Source of the DNA: Sulfurimicrobium sp963779055
GTDB taxonomy: Bacteria; Pseudomonadota; Gammaproteobacteria; Burkholderiales; Sulfuricellaceae
NCBI GenBank assembly: GCA_963779055.1
Contig: CAVZWN010000001.1
Span: 434,001 to 498,000 of the forward strand
DNA length: 64,000 nucleotides
Direction: 5' to 3'
The notes beneath the pieces are model-generated. The model was not told the DNA's origin. It saw only the letters and a program-made list of their open reading frames with translations, and searched no databases. This document shows, piece by piece, positions 32,279 to 42,618 of the stretch (positions within the stretch are counted from its first letter, which is position 1; each line of letters starts with the position of its first letter). Both the position numbers and the translations under genes were made by a program.

Positions 32279-33202
32279 ATGCATACTGCCTATATCACAC
32301 ACGCCAGTTGCCTGCTGCACGATAACGGCCCTCATCACCCGGAGTGCGCTGCCCGCCTGCATGCCATCGAGGATCAGCTGATTGCTTCCGGTCTGCTGCC
32401 CTTTCTGCAACAGCATGATGCGATTGCTGCGACACGGGAACAGCTGTTGCGCGTCCATGCGGCAGCCTATCTGGACCTGATTGCAGCAGCTTCCCCTGCT
32501 GAGGGGATTGTCGAACTCGATGGCGATACCAGCATGAACCCCTTTACCTACCAGGCGGCGCTGCATGCGGCGGGTGCGGTGGTGATGGGGGTGGATCTGG
32601 TGATGGCGGGGCAGGTGGAGAATGCTTTCTGCAGTGTTCGTCCTCCCGGGCATCATGCCGAGCGGGCGCGTGCCATGGGGTTCTGCCTGTTCAATAATGT
32701 TGCCGTGGGCGCGGCGCACGCCTTGCGGCACTACGGCTTGCAACGGGTGGCCATTGCCGACTTTGATGTGCACCATGGCAATGGCACGGAGAATATTTTT
32801 CATGATGATCCGCAGGTGATGCTGTGCTCCACTTTTCAGCATCCTTTCTATCCCGGCTGCGGCGCAGATAGTGGCAATCAGCACATTATCAACGTGCCCC
32901 TGGCTGCCGGGACGGACGGGGCAGGGTTTCGTGCCGCAGTGACGGAGCACTGGCTGCCCGCGCTGGAACGCTTCCAGCCTGAATTTCTGTTAATCTCCGC
33001 GGGTTTTGACGCGCACCGGGACGACGATATGGCCATGCTGAGTCTGACCGAGGCGGATTATGCCTGGGTGACTGAAGAGCTGAAGAAGGTCGCGGAGCGG
33101 CACGCCAAAGGACGCATCGTGTCTGTGCTTGAAGGCGGATACGCGTTGCATGCCCTGGGCCGTAGCGTAATGACGCATATCAAAACCTTGAGTGGATTGT
33201 AA
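32279..33202 (+). CDS. Histone deacetylase-like (AcuC/HDAC superfamily) enzyme
   Basis: 307 residues. Zn-site motifs of the family are all visible: RPPGHHAERARAMGFCLFNN (tandem His), DFDVHHGNGTE (Asp-x-His ligands), SAGFDAHRDD, and EGGYALHALG with the catalytic Tyr. ATG 32279. Substrates may be acetyl-lysine proteins or acetylated small molecules. It is transcribed away from the Pat-type acetyltransferase, 106 bases apart, so the two may form an acetylation/deacetylation switch (inference). Confidence 0.92.
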   Translation: MHTAYITHASCLLHDNGPHHPECAARLHAIEDQLIASGLLPFLQQHDAIAATREQLLRVHAAAYLDLIAAASPAEGIVELDGDTSMNPFTYQAALHAAGAVVMGVDLVMAGQVENAFCSVRPPGHHAERARAMGFCLFNNVAVGAAHALRHYGLQRVAIADFDVHHGNGTENIFHDDPQVMLCSTFQHPFYPGCGADSGNQHIINVPLAAGTDGAGFRAAVTEHWLPALERFQPEFLLISAGFDAHRDDDMAMLSLTEADYAWVTEELKKVAERHAKGRIVSVLEGGYALHALGRSVMTHIKTLSGL

Positions 33203-33242
33203 AGATAATCTTTCAGTATATTGAAATAAAAAGGAAACATTA

Positions 33243-33791
33243 ATGTTGCCTGCGGCAGAAGCAACTCAAATCTTTGAAGAGGCCGAAGTGCTTTATTCCG
33301 AATCCGAAGTGGCCAATGCGCTGGAACGCATGGCGCAGGAGATCTCCGCACAACTGGCAGACCGTTATCCGCTGGTGCTGTGCGTGATGGGCGGGGCGGT
33401 CGTGTTTGCCGGGCAGTTGCTGCCGAAACTGGTGTTTCCACTGGATTTCGATTATGTGCAGGCATCACGCTACGGAGACGCCATTCGCGGCGGGCAGATT
33501 ATGTGGAAGGTGCCGCCGCCTGCAAATGTCAAAGGACGGGTGGTGCTGGTGCTGGATGACATTCTGGATGAAGGCGTCACGCTGGCGGAGATCCGCCATT
33601 GTGTGATGGAACTGGGTGCGGCCGAGTGCTATAGCGCGGTATTCGTGAACAAACTGATTGGCCGGTCCAAACCCATTCAGGCCGATTTTGTTGGCCTCGA
33701 TGTGCCCAACCGCTATGTGTTCGGTTTCGGCATGGATGTTCGCGGTGCGTGGCGCAATCTGCCTGCGATTTATGCTTTGAAAGAGGGTTGA
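33243..33791 (+). CDS. hpt: Hypoxanthine-guanine phosphoribosyltransferase
   Basis: 182 residues. The PRPP-binding motif VVLVLDDILDEGVTL lies near residue 100; VMGGAVVFAGQL and the flexible-loop QASRYGD also fit. Salvages hypoxanthine and guanine to IMP and GMP. AAAAAGGAAACATTA precedes ATG 33243. The next gene, a methylthio-nucleoside phosphorylase, starts three bases after its stop; phosphorolysis would yield the free purine this enzyme re-uses, so the pair forms a salvage step. Confidence 0.93.
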   Translation: MLPAAEATQIFEEAEVLYSESEVANALERMAQEISAQLADRYPLVLCVMGGAVVFAGQLLPKLVFPLDFDYVQASRYGDAIRGGQIMWKVPPPANVKGRVVLVLDDILDEGVTLAEIRHCVMELGAAECYSAVFVNKLIGRSKPIQADFVGLDVPNRYVFGFGMDVRGAWRNLPAIYALKEG

Positions 33792-33793
33792 TA

Positions 33794-34552
33794 ATGCTTG
33801 GAATTATTGGTGGAAGTGGTCTGACGCAGATATCCGGTCTGGAGGAGATGCGCCGCAAGGTGGTGAGGACGCCGTACGGCGAACCTTCCGGTGCGCTCAC
33901 ATTCGGTAAAATCAATGGACGGGAAGTGGTTTTCCTGGCCCGTCACGGTTATGGCCACACCATCCCGCCGCACGAGGTGAATTACCGCGCCAACATGTGG
34001 GCGCTGCATGCCGAGGGCGCACAGGATGTGATTTCCATTGCCACCGTCGGCGGTATTCATGCCGACATGAAACCCGGTGCGATTGCCATTCCAGACCAGA
34101 TCATCGACTACACCTGGGGACGTAAAAGCACCTATCACGACTGCCAGGAAAATTGCGGCTCAAAGTCGGTTGTGCACATCGACTTTACCTGGCCCTACTG
34201 CGACGAGATGCGGCAACTATGCATGCAGGCTTGCCGTGAGGTAGGGGAGGATTTCATTGATGGTGGCGTTTATGCCGCCGTTCAGGGGCCGCGCCTGGAG
34301 ACGGCTGCGGAGATCAATCGCCTGGAACGCGATGGCGCCACCATGGTGGGCATGACCGGCATGCCGGAAGCCGCGCTGGCGAGGGAACTCGGCCTGTGCT
34401 ATGCGGCACTGACCGTGTCGGCCAATTATGCCGCCGGGCGTGGTTCAAGCGCGCACAAGATTGCCTACGATGAAGTGGATGCGATCCTCAAGCAGGCGAT
34501 GCAACGGGTGCTGAAGATTCTCAATCAGGTTGTCGAGCTTCGTGACCGTTAG
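33794..34552 (+). CDS. S-methyl-5'-thioadenosine/thioinosine phosphorylase
   Basis: 252 residues of the PNP/MTAP family. MLGIIGGSGLTQISGLEE is the phosphate-binding start, FLARHGYGHTIPPHEVNYRA the central motif, and VYAAVQGPRLETAAEI and GMTGMPEAALARE the sugar-binding parts. The active-site region has MTGMPEA, so use of methylthioinosine instead of methylthioadenosine is possible. ATG 33794 follows GAGGGTTGATA. Product methylthioribose-1-phosphate is the substrate of the MtnA-aldolase fusion at 24412-26197. Confidence 0.9.
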   Translation: MLGIIGGSGLTQISGLEEMRRKVVRTPYGEPSGALTFGKINGREVVFLARHGYGHTIPPHEVNYRANMWALHAEGAQDVISIATVGGIHADMKPGAIAIPDQIIDYTWGRKSTYHDCQENCGSKSVVHIDFTWPYCDEMRQLCMQACREVGEDFIDGGVYAAVQGPRLETAAEINRLERDGATMVGMTGMPEAALARELGLCYAALTVSANYAAGRGSSAHKIAYDEVDAILKQAMQRVLKILNQVVELRDR

Positions 34553-35075
34553 AACTGTACTCAGAATGGGCGACGCGCGACTGCTGGCGCCAGCAAAGCC
34601 CGTGGCGGCATTCAATACACCTGAATTGCACGCGCTGGTTGCAGACATGCGGGAGACCATGGCAGCGCTCAATGGCGCCGGTCTGGCTGCGCCTCAGATC
34701 GGGGTTGGCCTGCAGGTGGTGATATTCGGCGTGGCAAAAAATCCGCGTTATCCGGATGCCGAAACCGTGCCGGATACCGTGCTGCTCAACCCGGTGCTGG
34801 AATTTCCCGGTAACGAGATGGAAGAAGGCTGGGAGGGGTGCCTGTCGCTGCCCGGCATGCGTGGCAGCGTGCCGCGTTACAGGCATTTGCGCTACCGTGG
34901 CTTTGATCTGGCAGGGCAGCCTATCGACCGCAGCGTCTCAGGATTTCATGCCCGGGTGGTGCAGCATGAGTGCGATCATCTGAACGGCATCTTGTACCCC
35001 ATGCGGATGACTGACATGAGCCTGTTCGGTTTTACCGAAGTGCTGTTTCCGGATGCCGTGACAACGGAAGAGTAG
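34542..35075 (+). CDS. def: Peptide deformylase
   Basis: 177 residues. Start taken at GTG 34542 (encoding MTVRTVLRMGDARLLAPAKP), which overlaps the end of the phosphorylase gene by 11 bases; an upstream TTG (34530) and a downstream ATG (34566) are alternatives. The three deformylase motifs are GAGLAAPQIG, EGCLSLPG and QHECDHLNG, giving the Cys and two His metal ligands and the catalytic Glu. It removes the formyl group from new proteins. Confidence 0.93.
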   Translation: MTVRTVLRMGDARLLAPAKPVAAFNTPELHALVADMRETMAALNGAGLAAPQIGVGLQVVIFGVAKNPRYPDAETVPDTVLLNPVLEFPGNEMEEGWEGCLSLPGMRGSVPRYRHLRYRGFDLAGQPIDRSVSGFHARVVQHECDHLNGILYPMRMTDMSLFGFTEVLFPDAVTTEE

Positions 35076-35112
35076 TAATTGAACCCACGCTTTTTCGTGG
35101 GACAGGGATACT

Positions 35113-36420
35113 CTACGCTTCCCCGGAATGCCCGTTGCTCCGAATGGCAAGCACCTGATCGACCCGGTTGCGATCCACGTCAACCACCTCGAATTCCCAG
35201 CCGCCACAGGAAAACTGTTCGGATTTACGCGGGATGCGGCCGAGAGAGGCAAGTACGAATCCTCCCACGGTATGGAAGTTACCCAGCTCCTCATGCGGGA
35301 GGGTGCGGATATCCAGTTTGTCTTTCATTTCGTCGATGGCCAGCAGGCCATCCAGCAGCCAGGACCCATCCGGACGGCGCACGGCCAGGGCATCTTCTGG
35401 CGTATCGGCAAGGGGCATCATCTCGCCTACAACGGAGAGCATGACATCACCCAGTGTGACGATACCCTCAGTGACGCCAAATTCGCTAACCACCAGTGCC
35501 ACGGTGGTTTTTTGCTGGCGGAAGGTGCGCAGCAGGTCGATCAGAGAGAGGGTTCCCGGTACAAACAGCGGCGCGCCGAGCGGAATCTCGGCGAAATCGA
35601 CATCCCCTTCAATGGCCGCCTGCAGAATGTCGTGGCTTTCGGCGATGCCGATAATCTGTTGCAGGTCACCTTTGCATACCGGCAGCTGGGAATGAGGCGC
35701 TTCTTGCAATAGCCTGAGATTGCGTTCGCGCGGAGCAAGCAGGTCGAGATAAGCGACATCGGCGGTCGGAGTCATGATGGCAGCAAGCCGGCGTTCCTCA
35801 AGACGCAGGACGTTACCCAGCAGATAGCTTTCTTCAGCCACCAGCGCACCCCCTCTGAATCCTTCATCCACAAAGGCGAGGATATCTTCCACGCTGGTGA
35901 CTGCAGGTGCCGATTTAATCGGCAGGATCGCCAGTATCCGGTCCGCAGTCCAGGAAAGAAAATGGATGGCAGGCGAGAGCAGGCGGATAAAAATTGCCAT
36001 GAGCGGGGCACTCATGGCGGCCACCCGTTCGGGATGCGCGATTGCGATACGTTTGGGGACGATCTCGCCCAGAATGATGGAAACAGCCGTGACGATAATA
36101 ATCGTGATGGTGAACGAAATGGCTGCCCGCCATTCGGCAAGCCAGGGAAGGCCGCCGGGAATCATGGCTTCGATGGAAGCGGACAGGGCTGACTCGCCGT
36201 AGATACCCATCAACAGGGCGGCGGCAGTGATGCCGGTCTGGGTCGCTGCCAGCAGGCGGCTGGGATGCTCCTTGATGGCGATGGCCGCGCTGGCTCCTTT
36301 GTTCCCCTCTTCGGCCATTTTGGCCAGCCTGCCGCGTCGTGCCGACGCAAGAGCCATTTCAGCCAGCGCAAAAAATCCGGAAAGCACGATCAGGAAAATG
36401 AGTATCCAGAGTGCATTCAT
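35113..36420 (-). CDS. CNNM/CorC-type membrane protein (DUF21, CBS pair, CorC/HlyC domain)
   Basis: 435 residues. DUF21 with about four membrane helices (MNALWILIFLIVLSGFFALA to about 190, including the LGEIVPKRIAIAHPERVA motif), two CBS domains (about 205-325), and the C-terminal CorC_HlyC domain (VGGFVLASLGRIPRKSEQF). Family members transport or sense Mg2+/Co2+; the older label haemolysin is misleading. It converges with the deformylase gene. Confidence 0.9.
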   Translation of the reverse strand: MNALWILIFLIVLSGFFALAEMALASARRGRLAKMAEEGNKGASAAIAIKEHPSRLLAATQTGITAAALLMGIYGESALSASIEAMIPGGLPWLAEWRAAISFTITIIIVTAVSIILGEIVPKRIAIAHPERVAAMSAPLMAIFIRLLSPAIHFLSWTADRILAILPIKSAPAVTSVEDILAFVDEGFRGGALVAEESYLLGNVLRLEERRLAAIMTPTADVAYLDLLAPRERNLRLLQEAPHSQLPVCKGDLQQIIGIAESHDILQAAIEGDVDFAEIPLGAPLFVPGTLSLIDLLRTFRQQKTTVALVVSEFGVTEGIVTLGDVMLSVVGEMMPLADTPEDALAVRRPDGSWLLDGLLAIDEMKDKLDIRTLPHEELGNFHTVGGFVLASLGRIPRKSEQFSCGGWEFEVVDVDRNRVDQVLAIRSNGHSGEA

Positions 36421-36468
36421 GTTGTTGCTCCGTTGTTTTGTGATTCAGCCTAAAAAACTCAGTTCAAG

Positions 36469-36616
36469 CCACAGAGTACACAGAGTACACAGAGAACACA
36501 GAGAACACAGAGATAACATGGCACTCATGAATGTTCTCCGTGCACCCATTGGGTAAGGAGTCACCAACACGATATACCCGTTGATATTCCTCTGTGAACT
36601 CTGTGTGCTCTGTGGC
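36469..36616. repeat. CACAGAG-type intergenic inverted repeat (copy 2)
   Basis: CCACAGAGTACACAGAGTAC on the left (with further ACACAGAGA units) and CTCTGTGTGCTCTGTGG on the right are inverted; the core has TCTCCGTGCACCCAT, close to the core of the copy at 5963-6078. The gap 36421-36695 holds nothing else that I can name. Confidence 0.8.
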
Positions 36617-36695
36617 CAACAGCTTTTCCCAGGTTCAGCGCTATTGTAAAGGCATTGAACCTGGATTGCCCATGCATGGACAATCCAGGCGTGGA

Positions 36696-39492
36696 TCACT
36701 CCGGAATTTTGTATTCTGCTTCCTGCAGCTTGGCCTGTGCTGCAGCCAGTCGAGCGATCGGTACGCGCGGGCCGGAGCAGGATACATAACTCAGCCCGAT
36801 GTGATGGCAGAAGTGGATCGAGCCGGGGTGGCCGCCGTGCTCGCCACAGATGCCGACTTTCAGCTCAGGCCGGGTCTTGCGTCCGTTGTCTACCGCCATT
36901 TTCATCAGCTGGCCGACGCCCTTGATGTCCAGCACCTCGAACGGATTGTCCTGCAGGATGCCGGTTTCATTGTAGGCAGGCAGGAATTTGTTTTCCGCAT
37001 CTTCGCGACTGAAGGAGAAGGTGGCCTGGGTCAGGTCGTTGGTGCCGAAAGAGAAGAATTCGGCAGTCTCCGCCATGCGTCCGGCGCGCAGACAGCCGCG
37101 CACCACTTCCATCATCGAGCCGAACTTGAATTTCACGTTGATGCCGTGGGTCAGCTCCACCAGTTTGTGGATACGCTCGACATAGCTGTGGATACGCGTC
37201 AGTTCTTCCACCGTGGCGACTTGCGGCACCATGATTTCGGGATAGATCTCGACGCCTTCGCGTGCGCACAGGGCAGCGGCTTCGAGGATGGCCTGGATCT
37301 GCATGGAGTAGATTTCAGGATAGGTGATGCCCAGACGCACGCCGCGGTGGCCCAGCATGGGGTTGACCTCGGCCAGGGCGCGTACTTTCTTGAGAACTTT
37401 CTCCTTCTTGCTGATCACGTCATCTTCCAGATGCGATACCTTGAAAGTAGTCAGGCCGCCCATCAGCTTGGTCAGTCCGTCGGCATATTGCTGATAGAGC
37501 TTGGGGTTGAGCAGCTTGAGCGTGTCCGGCAGATCTTCCAGCCCGTTGATGGTATCGCTCAGCTGGTGCAGGTGGGCGATTTCCAGTTCGAGCTGTGCGG
37601 CAGTGGGCAGGAACTCGTGCATCGGCGGGTCGAGCAGGCGGATGGTGACTGGCAGCCCTTTCATCGCCTTGAAAATGCCGGTGAAGTCGGAACGCTGGAT
37701 CGGCAGCAGGCGGTCGAGCGCGGACTGGCGCTGTTCCGGCGTTTCGGCCAGGATCATTTCCTGCACGATGGGGAGACGATCGGTGCCGTTGAACATGCGC
37801 TCGGTGCGGCACAGGCCGATGCCCTTGGCGCCGAACTCGCGCGCCTTGGCGGCAGAGTCTGGCGTGTCGGCATTGGCCATGACTTTCAGGCGCGCCACTT
37901 CATCGGCCCAGCTCAGCAGGACACCCATTTCCGGCGAAAACTCGGCTTCCACGGTAGGGATTTCGCCCGCATAGACGTGGCCGGTGCCGCCGTCGATGGT
38001 GATGATGTCGCCCTCGTGCAGGGTGGTATCGCCGATGATCGCGCTGCGCTGCTGGTCGTTGATCACGATCTGCTCGCAGCCGGAGACACAGGGCTTGCCC
38101 ATGCCGCGCGCCACCACGGCGGCGTGCGAGGTCTTGCCGCCGCGGCTGGTGAGGATGCCCTGGGCCTGGAAGAAGCCATGGATGTCTTCCGGCTTGGTTT
38201 CCTCGCGCACCAGGATGATTTTCTCGCCGGCACGGCCACGGATTTCAGCTGTATCGGCGTCGAACACGATCTTGCCTGAAGCCGCGCCGGGAGAGGCGGG
38301 CAGACCCTGAGCCAGGGACTTTCCCTTGAAGCTGGGTGACAGTTGCGGCACCAGCAACTGTTCCAGCACGGCAGGTTCGACGCGCAGCAGCGCGCTGTTC
38401 CTTGCTGATCAGTCCTTCCTCGAACATTTCCACCGAACTGCGCACCATGGCGCGCGCATTCATCTTGCCGTTGCGGGTCTGCAGGCAGTAGAGCACGCCT
38501 TTCTCGATGGTGAATTCGAAATCCTGCACTTCCTTGTAATGCGACTCCAGCCGATTGTGCAGCTCCAGCAACTGACGGTACATCTCCGGCATTTCCTGTT
38601 CCATCTCGGCGATGGCCTTGGGGGTGCGGATGCCTGCCACCACGTCTTCGCCCTGGGCGTTGGTCAGATATTCCCCGTAGATCAGGTTCTCCCCGGTGCC
38701 GGGGTTGCGGGTGAAGCCCACGCCGGTGGCGGAATCGCTGCCCATGTTGCCGAACACCATGGTGCAGATATTGACCGCAGTGCCGTTGGCCTGATCTTTG
38801 GAGATCCTGAACTGTTTGCGGTAATCCACCGCGCGCCGCCCCATCCAGGAGCGGAACACCGCACCCACGGAGATTTCCAGTTGTTCCAGCGGGTCCTGCG
38901 GAAAGGGCTTGCCGCTATGGCGTTCGATGATGGCGAGAAATTCCGTTGCAAGTTCCTTCAGATGATCTGCCCCGAGATCGACATCCAGCGGGGCGCCATA
39001 CTTGCGCTTGATGGCCGTCATGGACTGGTCGAAATGCTCGTCACCGATGCCCAGCGCGATCTTGCCGAAAAGCTGGATGAAACGCCGGTAGGCATCCCAG
39101 GCAAAGCGCTCGTTGCCGGTCTGTTTGATCAGCCCCGGCAGGGAAGTTTCATTCAGGCCAAGGTTGAGGATGGTGTCCATCATGCCCGGCATGGACATGG
39201 CCGAGCCGGAGCGCACCGATACCAGCAGGGGATTGTCGCCGCTGCCGAAACCCTTGCCGGTTTTCTGTTCCAGTGCCGCCATCTGGGCCTTGATGCCCTC
39301 CATCAGCCCCTCCGGCAACTGGTTTTTTTCCAGATAGGCGAGGCAGGCCTCGGTGCTGATGACAAAGCCAGGCGGCACGTTCAGCCCGATCTGCGTCATT
39401 TCGCACAGATTGGCGCCTTTGCCACCCAGCAGCATCTTGTTTTTACCGTCACCTTCTTCGAAGGCGTAAATAAATTTGTTGCTGTCGGTCAT
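36696..39492 (-). CDS. ppdK: Pyruvate, phosphate dikinase, frameshifted
   Basis: About 931 residues after correction, normal length. Interconverts pyruvate, ATP and Pi with PEP, AMP and PPi. ATG 39492 (MTDSNKFIYAFEEGDGKNKM) has GGGGAAAAG upstream. N-terminal nucleotide-binding domain (LLGGKGANLCEM, SVRSGSAMSMPGMMDT), then an extra C near 38394 breaks the frame at SKEQ; removing it gives ALLRVEPAVLEQLLVPQL and continues into the phosphohistidine domain (GGKTSHAAVVARGMGKP) and the PEP-binding barrel (GEHGGHPGSIHF with RPVxIA-like end). gltX is divergent. Confidence 0.93.
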
Positions 39493-39749
39493 GGCTTTTC
39501 CCCAAAAAATATCCTGGTGAGACTGGAAATGAATCCTGAACTTGAATTCTCCTGCCAAATCCTGCTTCGTGACAAGTGAATTGCTTTGTTAGCGAGATAA
39601 AGCAGGCGCCTCGTTTACAGCTTTGATTACCGACGCAGAACAGTTTTCCTGTTTAATCCGAAAGAAGTGATTTTTCGCGTAAAATACGCGTTTTTGCAGG
39701 CTTCCGCGCTGTGGACAGCCTGCCCAATCTTTTTCGGCTTTCTGTAATT

Positions 39750-41174
39750 ATGGTTCGTACTCGTTTTGCTCCCAGCCCTACCGGCTACCTTCATATCGGC
39801 GGTGCCCGCACCGCGCTGTTTTCCTGGGCTTATGCCCGTCTGCATAAAGGCACTTTCGTGCTGCGTATCGAGGATACCGACCTTGAGCGCTCCACACCGG
39901 AATCGGTTCAGGCCATTCTGGATGGCATGGACTGGCTGGGGCTGGACTACGACGAAGGCCCGTTCTACCAGATGCAGCGCATGGATCGCTACAGGGAAGT
40001 GATCCAGCAGTTGCTGGATGAAGGCAATGCCTATTATTGCTACGCCAGCAAGGAAGAGCTGGATGCCATGCGCGAGGAGCAGGAAAAGCGCGGTGAAAAG
40101 CCGCGCTATGACCGGCGCTGGCGCGATTCGAACGCCACCCCGCCTGCTGGCGTTTCTCCCGTGGTGCGCTTCAAGACCCCGCTTGATGGCGCAGTCGTCA
40201 TCGATGATCTGGTCAAGGGACGCGTGGTGGTCGGCAACAGCGAGCTGGACGACCTCATCATTGCCCGTTCGGATGGTACGCCGACTTATAATTTCTGTGT
40301 GGTGGTGGACGACTGGGATATGCAGATCACCCATGTCATCCGCGGCGACGACCATCTCAACAACACGCCGCGCCAGATCAATATCCTCAAGGCGCTGGGT
40401 GCGCCTCTGCCGCAGTACGCCCATGTTCCGATGATCCTTGGCGCTGATGGCGAGCGGCTTTCCAAGCGCCATGGCGCGGTCTCGGTGATGCAGTATCAGG
40501 AAGACGGCTACCTGCCGGAAGCGCTGCTGAATTATCTCGCCCGCCTGGGCTGGGCCAGGGGCGACGAGGAAGTGTTCAGCATGGAACAGTTCGTCGAATG
40601 GTTCGATCTTGGCAGCATTTCAAAATCGGCGGCCAAGTTCAACCCGGAAAAACTGCTGTGGCTGAACCAGCAGTACCTCAAGCAGACAGATGGGCAACGC
40701 CTGGCGGAACTGGCCAGGCCCTTCGTGCAGCGTGATTGCTGCGACCCATCCGCAGGCGGGCCTGATCTTGCTGTCGTGGCGGATCTGCTCAAGGAACGGG
40801 TCAGTACGGTGGAAGAGCTGGCCGATGCCGCCGTGTATTTCTACCGTGCGCTGGATGCCGAGCCTGCTTTGCTGGAGCAGCATGTTCCTCAGGACATATT
40901 GCCGGTCATGGCGGAGATGGCGGAAAAATTCGCTGCCATTGAGTGGACCCGCGAAGCCATTCACGACCTGATGAAGTCCACGGTTGCCGCGCATGGCCTC
41001 AAACTGCCCAAAATTGCGATGCCACTGCGCGTGCTGGTGACGGGCGAAGCCCAGACGCCTTCCGTCGATGCCGTGCTGGCCCTGATCGGCAAGGACGAGG
41101 TGGTCGCGCGCCTGAAGAAACAACTGGCCCGGGTGGCTGGCGGTTTCGTTGCGACGCCGGGTGAAAGCACATAA
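39750..41174 (+). CDS. gltX: Glutamyl-tRNA synthetase
   Basis: 474 residues. Class I synthetase motifs: HIGG in SPTGYLHIGGARTALF and the KMSKS equivalent LSKRHGA (about residue 240). ATG 39750 is preferred; 13 codons upstream are open but not family-like. The 257-base gap to ppdK is the divergent promoter region; it includes the dyad CGCGTAAAATACGCG (39676-39690) but no promoter boxes I would call with confidence. Confidence 0.95.
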   Translation: MVRTRFAPSPTGYLHIGGARTALFSWAYARLHKGTFVLRIEDTDLERSTPESVQAILDGMDWLGLDYDEGPFYQMQRMDRYREVIQQLLDEGNAYYCYASKEELDAMREEQEKRGEKPRYDRRWRDSNATPPAGVSPVVRFKTPLDGAVVIDDLVKGRVVVGNSELDDLIIARSDGTPTYNFCVVVDDWDMQITHVIRGDDHLNNTPRQINILKALGAPLPQYAHVPMILGADGERLSKRHGAVSVMQYQEDGYLPEALLNYLARLGWARGDEEVFSMEQFVEWFDLGSISKSAAKFNPEKLLWLNQQYLKQTDGQRLAELARPFVQRDCCDPSAGGPDLAVVADLLKERVSTVEELADAAVYFYRALDAEPALLEQHVPQDILPVMAEMAEKFAAIEWTREAIHDLMKSTVAAHGLKLPKIAMPLRVLVTGEAQTPSVDAVLALIGKDEVVARLKKQLARVAGGFVATPGEST

Positions 41175-41215
41175 AATCGGCCAGGTGTGGTCATGATCAG
41201 GACTGAAACAAATTA

Positions 41216-41962
41216 ATGCGAATTCTGCTTAGCAACGACGACGGTTATTTTGCGCCCGGCCTGGCAGTTCTGGCCGAGGTGCTCTCAACTGTGGCGCAGG
41301 TAACCGTGGTGGCGCCTGAGCGCGATCGCAGCGGCGCAAGCAATTCGCTGACCCTCGACCGTCCATTGATGCTGCGTCAGGCCAGCAGCGGGTTCTATTA
41401 TGTCAACGGCACGCCGACCGATTGCGTCCATCTGGCCGTGACCGGGATGCTGGACCATCTGCCGGATATGGTGATTTCCGGCATCAACCACGGTGCCAAC
41501 ATGGGCGATGACACCATCTACTCCGGCACGGTGGCGGCTGCAACCGAAGGTTTTCTGCTCGGCGTGCCGGCCATTGCGGTGTCGCTGGTGAGCAGCCATC
41601 ATGCCCATTTTATGACGGCGGCCCGAGTGGTGAAGGAAATGGTGGAACGTTACCAGCGCGAGCCCTTGGTGCAGCCGACGCTGCTCAATGTCAACGTACC
41701 AGACGTGCCTTACGAAGCATTGCAGGGTATCGAAGTTACCCGCCTGGGCAAGCGCCACAAGGCTGAGCCGGTAGTGAAAGCTGAGAATCCGCGTGGACAG
41801 ACGGTGTATTGGGTAGGCGCGGCCGGCCTGGCGCAGGATGCCGGGCCGGGAACGGATTTCGAAGCAGTGAAGCGCAACGCGGTGTCGGTTACCCCCTTGC
41901 AGATTGACCTGACCCATTACACCCAGCTGGATTCGGTCAGGAACTGGATGACTTCCTCATGA
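41216..41962 (+). CDS. surE: 5'/3'-nucleotidase SurE
   Basis: 248 residues. N-terminal MRILLSNDDGYFAPGLAVLA carries the metal-binding NDD; VAPERDRSGASNSLTL and GTPTDCVHLA and SGINHGANMGDDTIYSGTVA are family signatures. Stationary-phase survival nucleotidase. Its stop overlaps the pcm start (ATGA), so the two are translationally coupled. Confidence 0.95.
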   Translation: MRILLSNDDGYFAPGLAVLAEVLSTVAQVTVVAPERDRSGASNSLTLDRPLMLRQASSGFYYVNGTPTDCVHLAVTGMLDHLPDMVISGINHGANMGDDTIYSGTVAAATEGFLLGVPAIAVSLVSSHHAHFMTAARVVKEMVERYQREPLVQPTLLNVNVPDVPYEALQGIEVTRLGKRHKAEPVVKAENPRGQTVYWVGAAGLAQDAGPGTDFEAVKRNAVSVTPLQIDLTHYTQLDSVRNWMTSS

Positions 41963-42618
41963 ATGTGCGTATCAGCGGTATCGGCATGACCTCGCAGCGC
42001 ACGCGCATGCGCATGGTGGATCGTCTGCGCAGCCTGGGCATCAAGGACGAAGTCGTGCTGTCCGTGATGGGCTCCATTCCGCGCCATATCTTTATCGAGG
42101 AAGCCCTGTCCAGCCGGGCGTATGAAGATACGGCGCTGCCTATCGGCTTCGGGCAGACCATTTCCAACCCCTATACCGTGGCACGCATGACCGAAATTCT
42201 GCGTAATGGCGAGGATCTGGGCAAAGTGCTGGAAATTGGCACCGGTTGCGGTTATCAGACTGCCGTGCTGTCCAAGCTGGCACGCGAGGTTTTTACCGTG
42301 GAGCGGATTGCGCCGCTGCTGACCAAGGCGCGCAAGAACATCCGGGAAGCGCATTGCACCAATGTGCGCGCACGCCATGCCGATGGCGGGATCGGCATCG
42401 CCGAGGCGGCGCCTTTTGACGCCATCATCATGACGGCTGCCTCCACGCACATTCCTGCCGCACTGCTGAAGCAACTGGATGTCGGCGGGCGACTGGTGAT
42501 GCCGATCGGCTCCGGCGACCAGCAGCGCCTGCACCTGATCGAGCGCACGCCCAAAGAATATGTCGAGACGGTGCTCGAGGCGGTGAAATTCGTGCCGCTT
42601 CTAGCCGGGGTGATCTGA
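41959..42618 (+). CDS. pcm: Protein-L-isoaspartate O-methyltransferase
   Basis: 219 residues; SAM-dependent repair of isoaspartyl residues. LEIGTGCGYQTAVLSKLA is the SAM-binding motif I and PIGFGQTISNPYTVARMTE the active-site region. Start ATG 41959 overlaps the surE stop by four bases, and the stop overlaps the nlpD start. Confidence 0.95.
   Translation: MNVRISGIGMTSQRTRMRMVDRLRSLGIKDEVVLSVMGSIPRHIFIEEALSSRAYEDTALPIGFGQTISNPYTVARMTEILRNGEDLGKVLEIGTGCGYQTAVLSKLAREVFTVERIAPLLTKARKNIREAHCTNVRARHADGGIGIAEAAPFDAIIMTAASTHIPAALLKQLDVGGRLVMPIGSGDQQRLHLIERTPKEYVETVLEAVKFVPLLAGVI

Noticed and set aside
36469..36520. CACAGAG units as a CRISPR-like array
   Set aside because: The unit is under 10 bases with no unique spacers; it is one arm of an inverted repeat.
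39676..39695. CGCGTAAAATACGCG followed by T5 as a terminator before gltX
   Set aside because: Only a 5-base stem with AT loop, in a divergent promoter region with no gene ending upstream on that strand.
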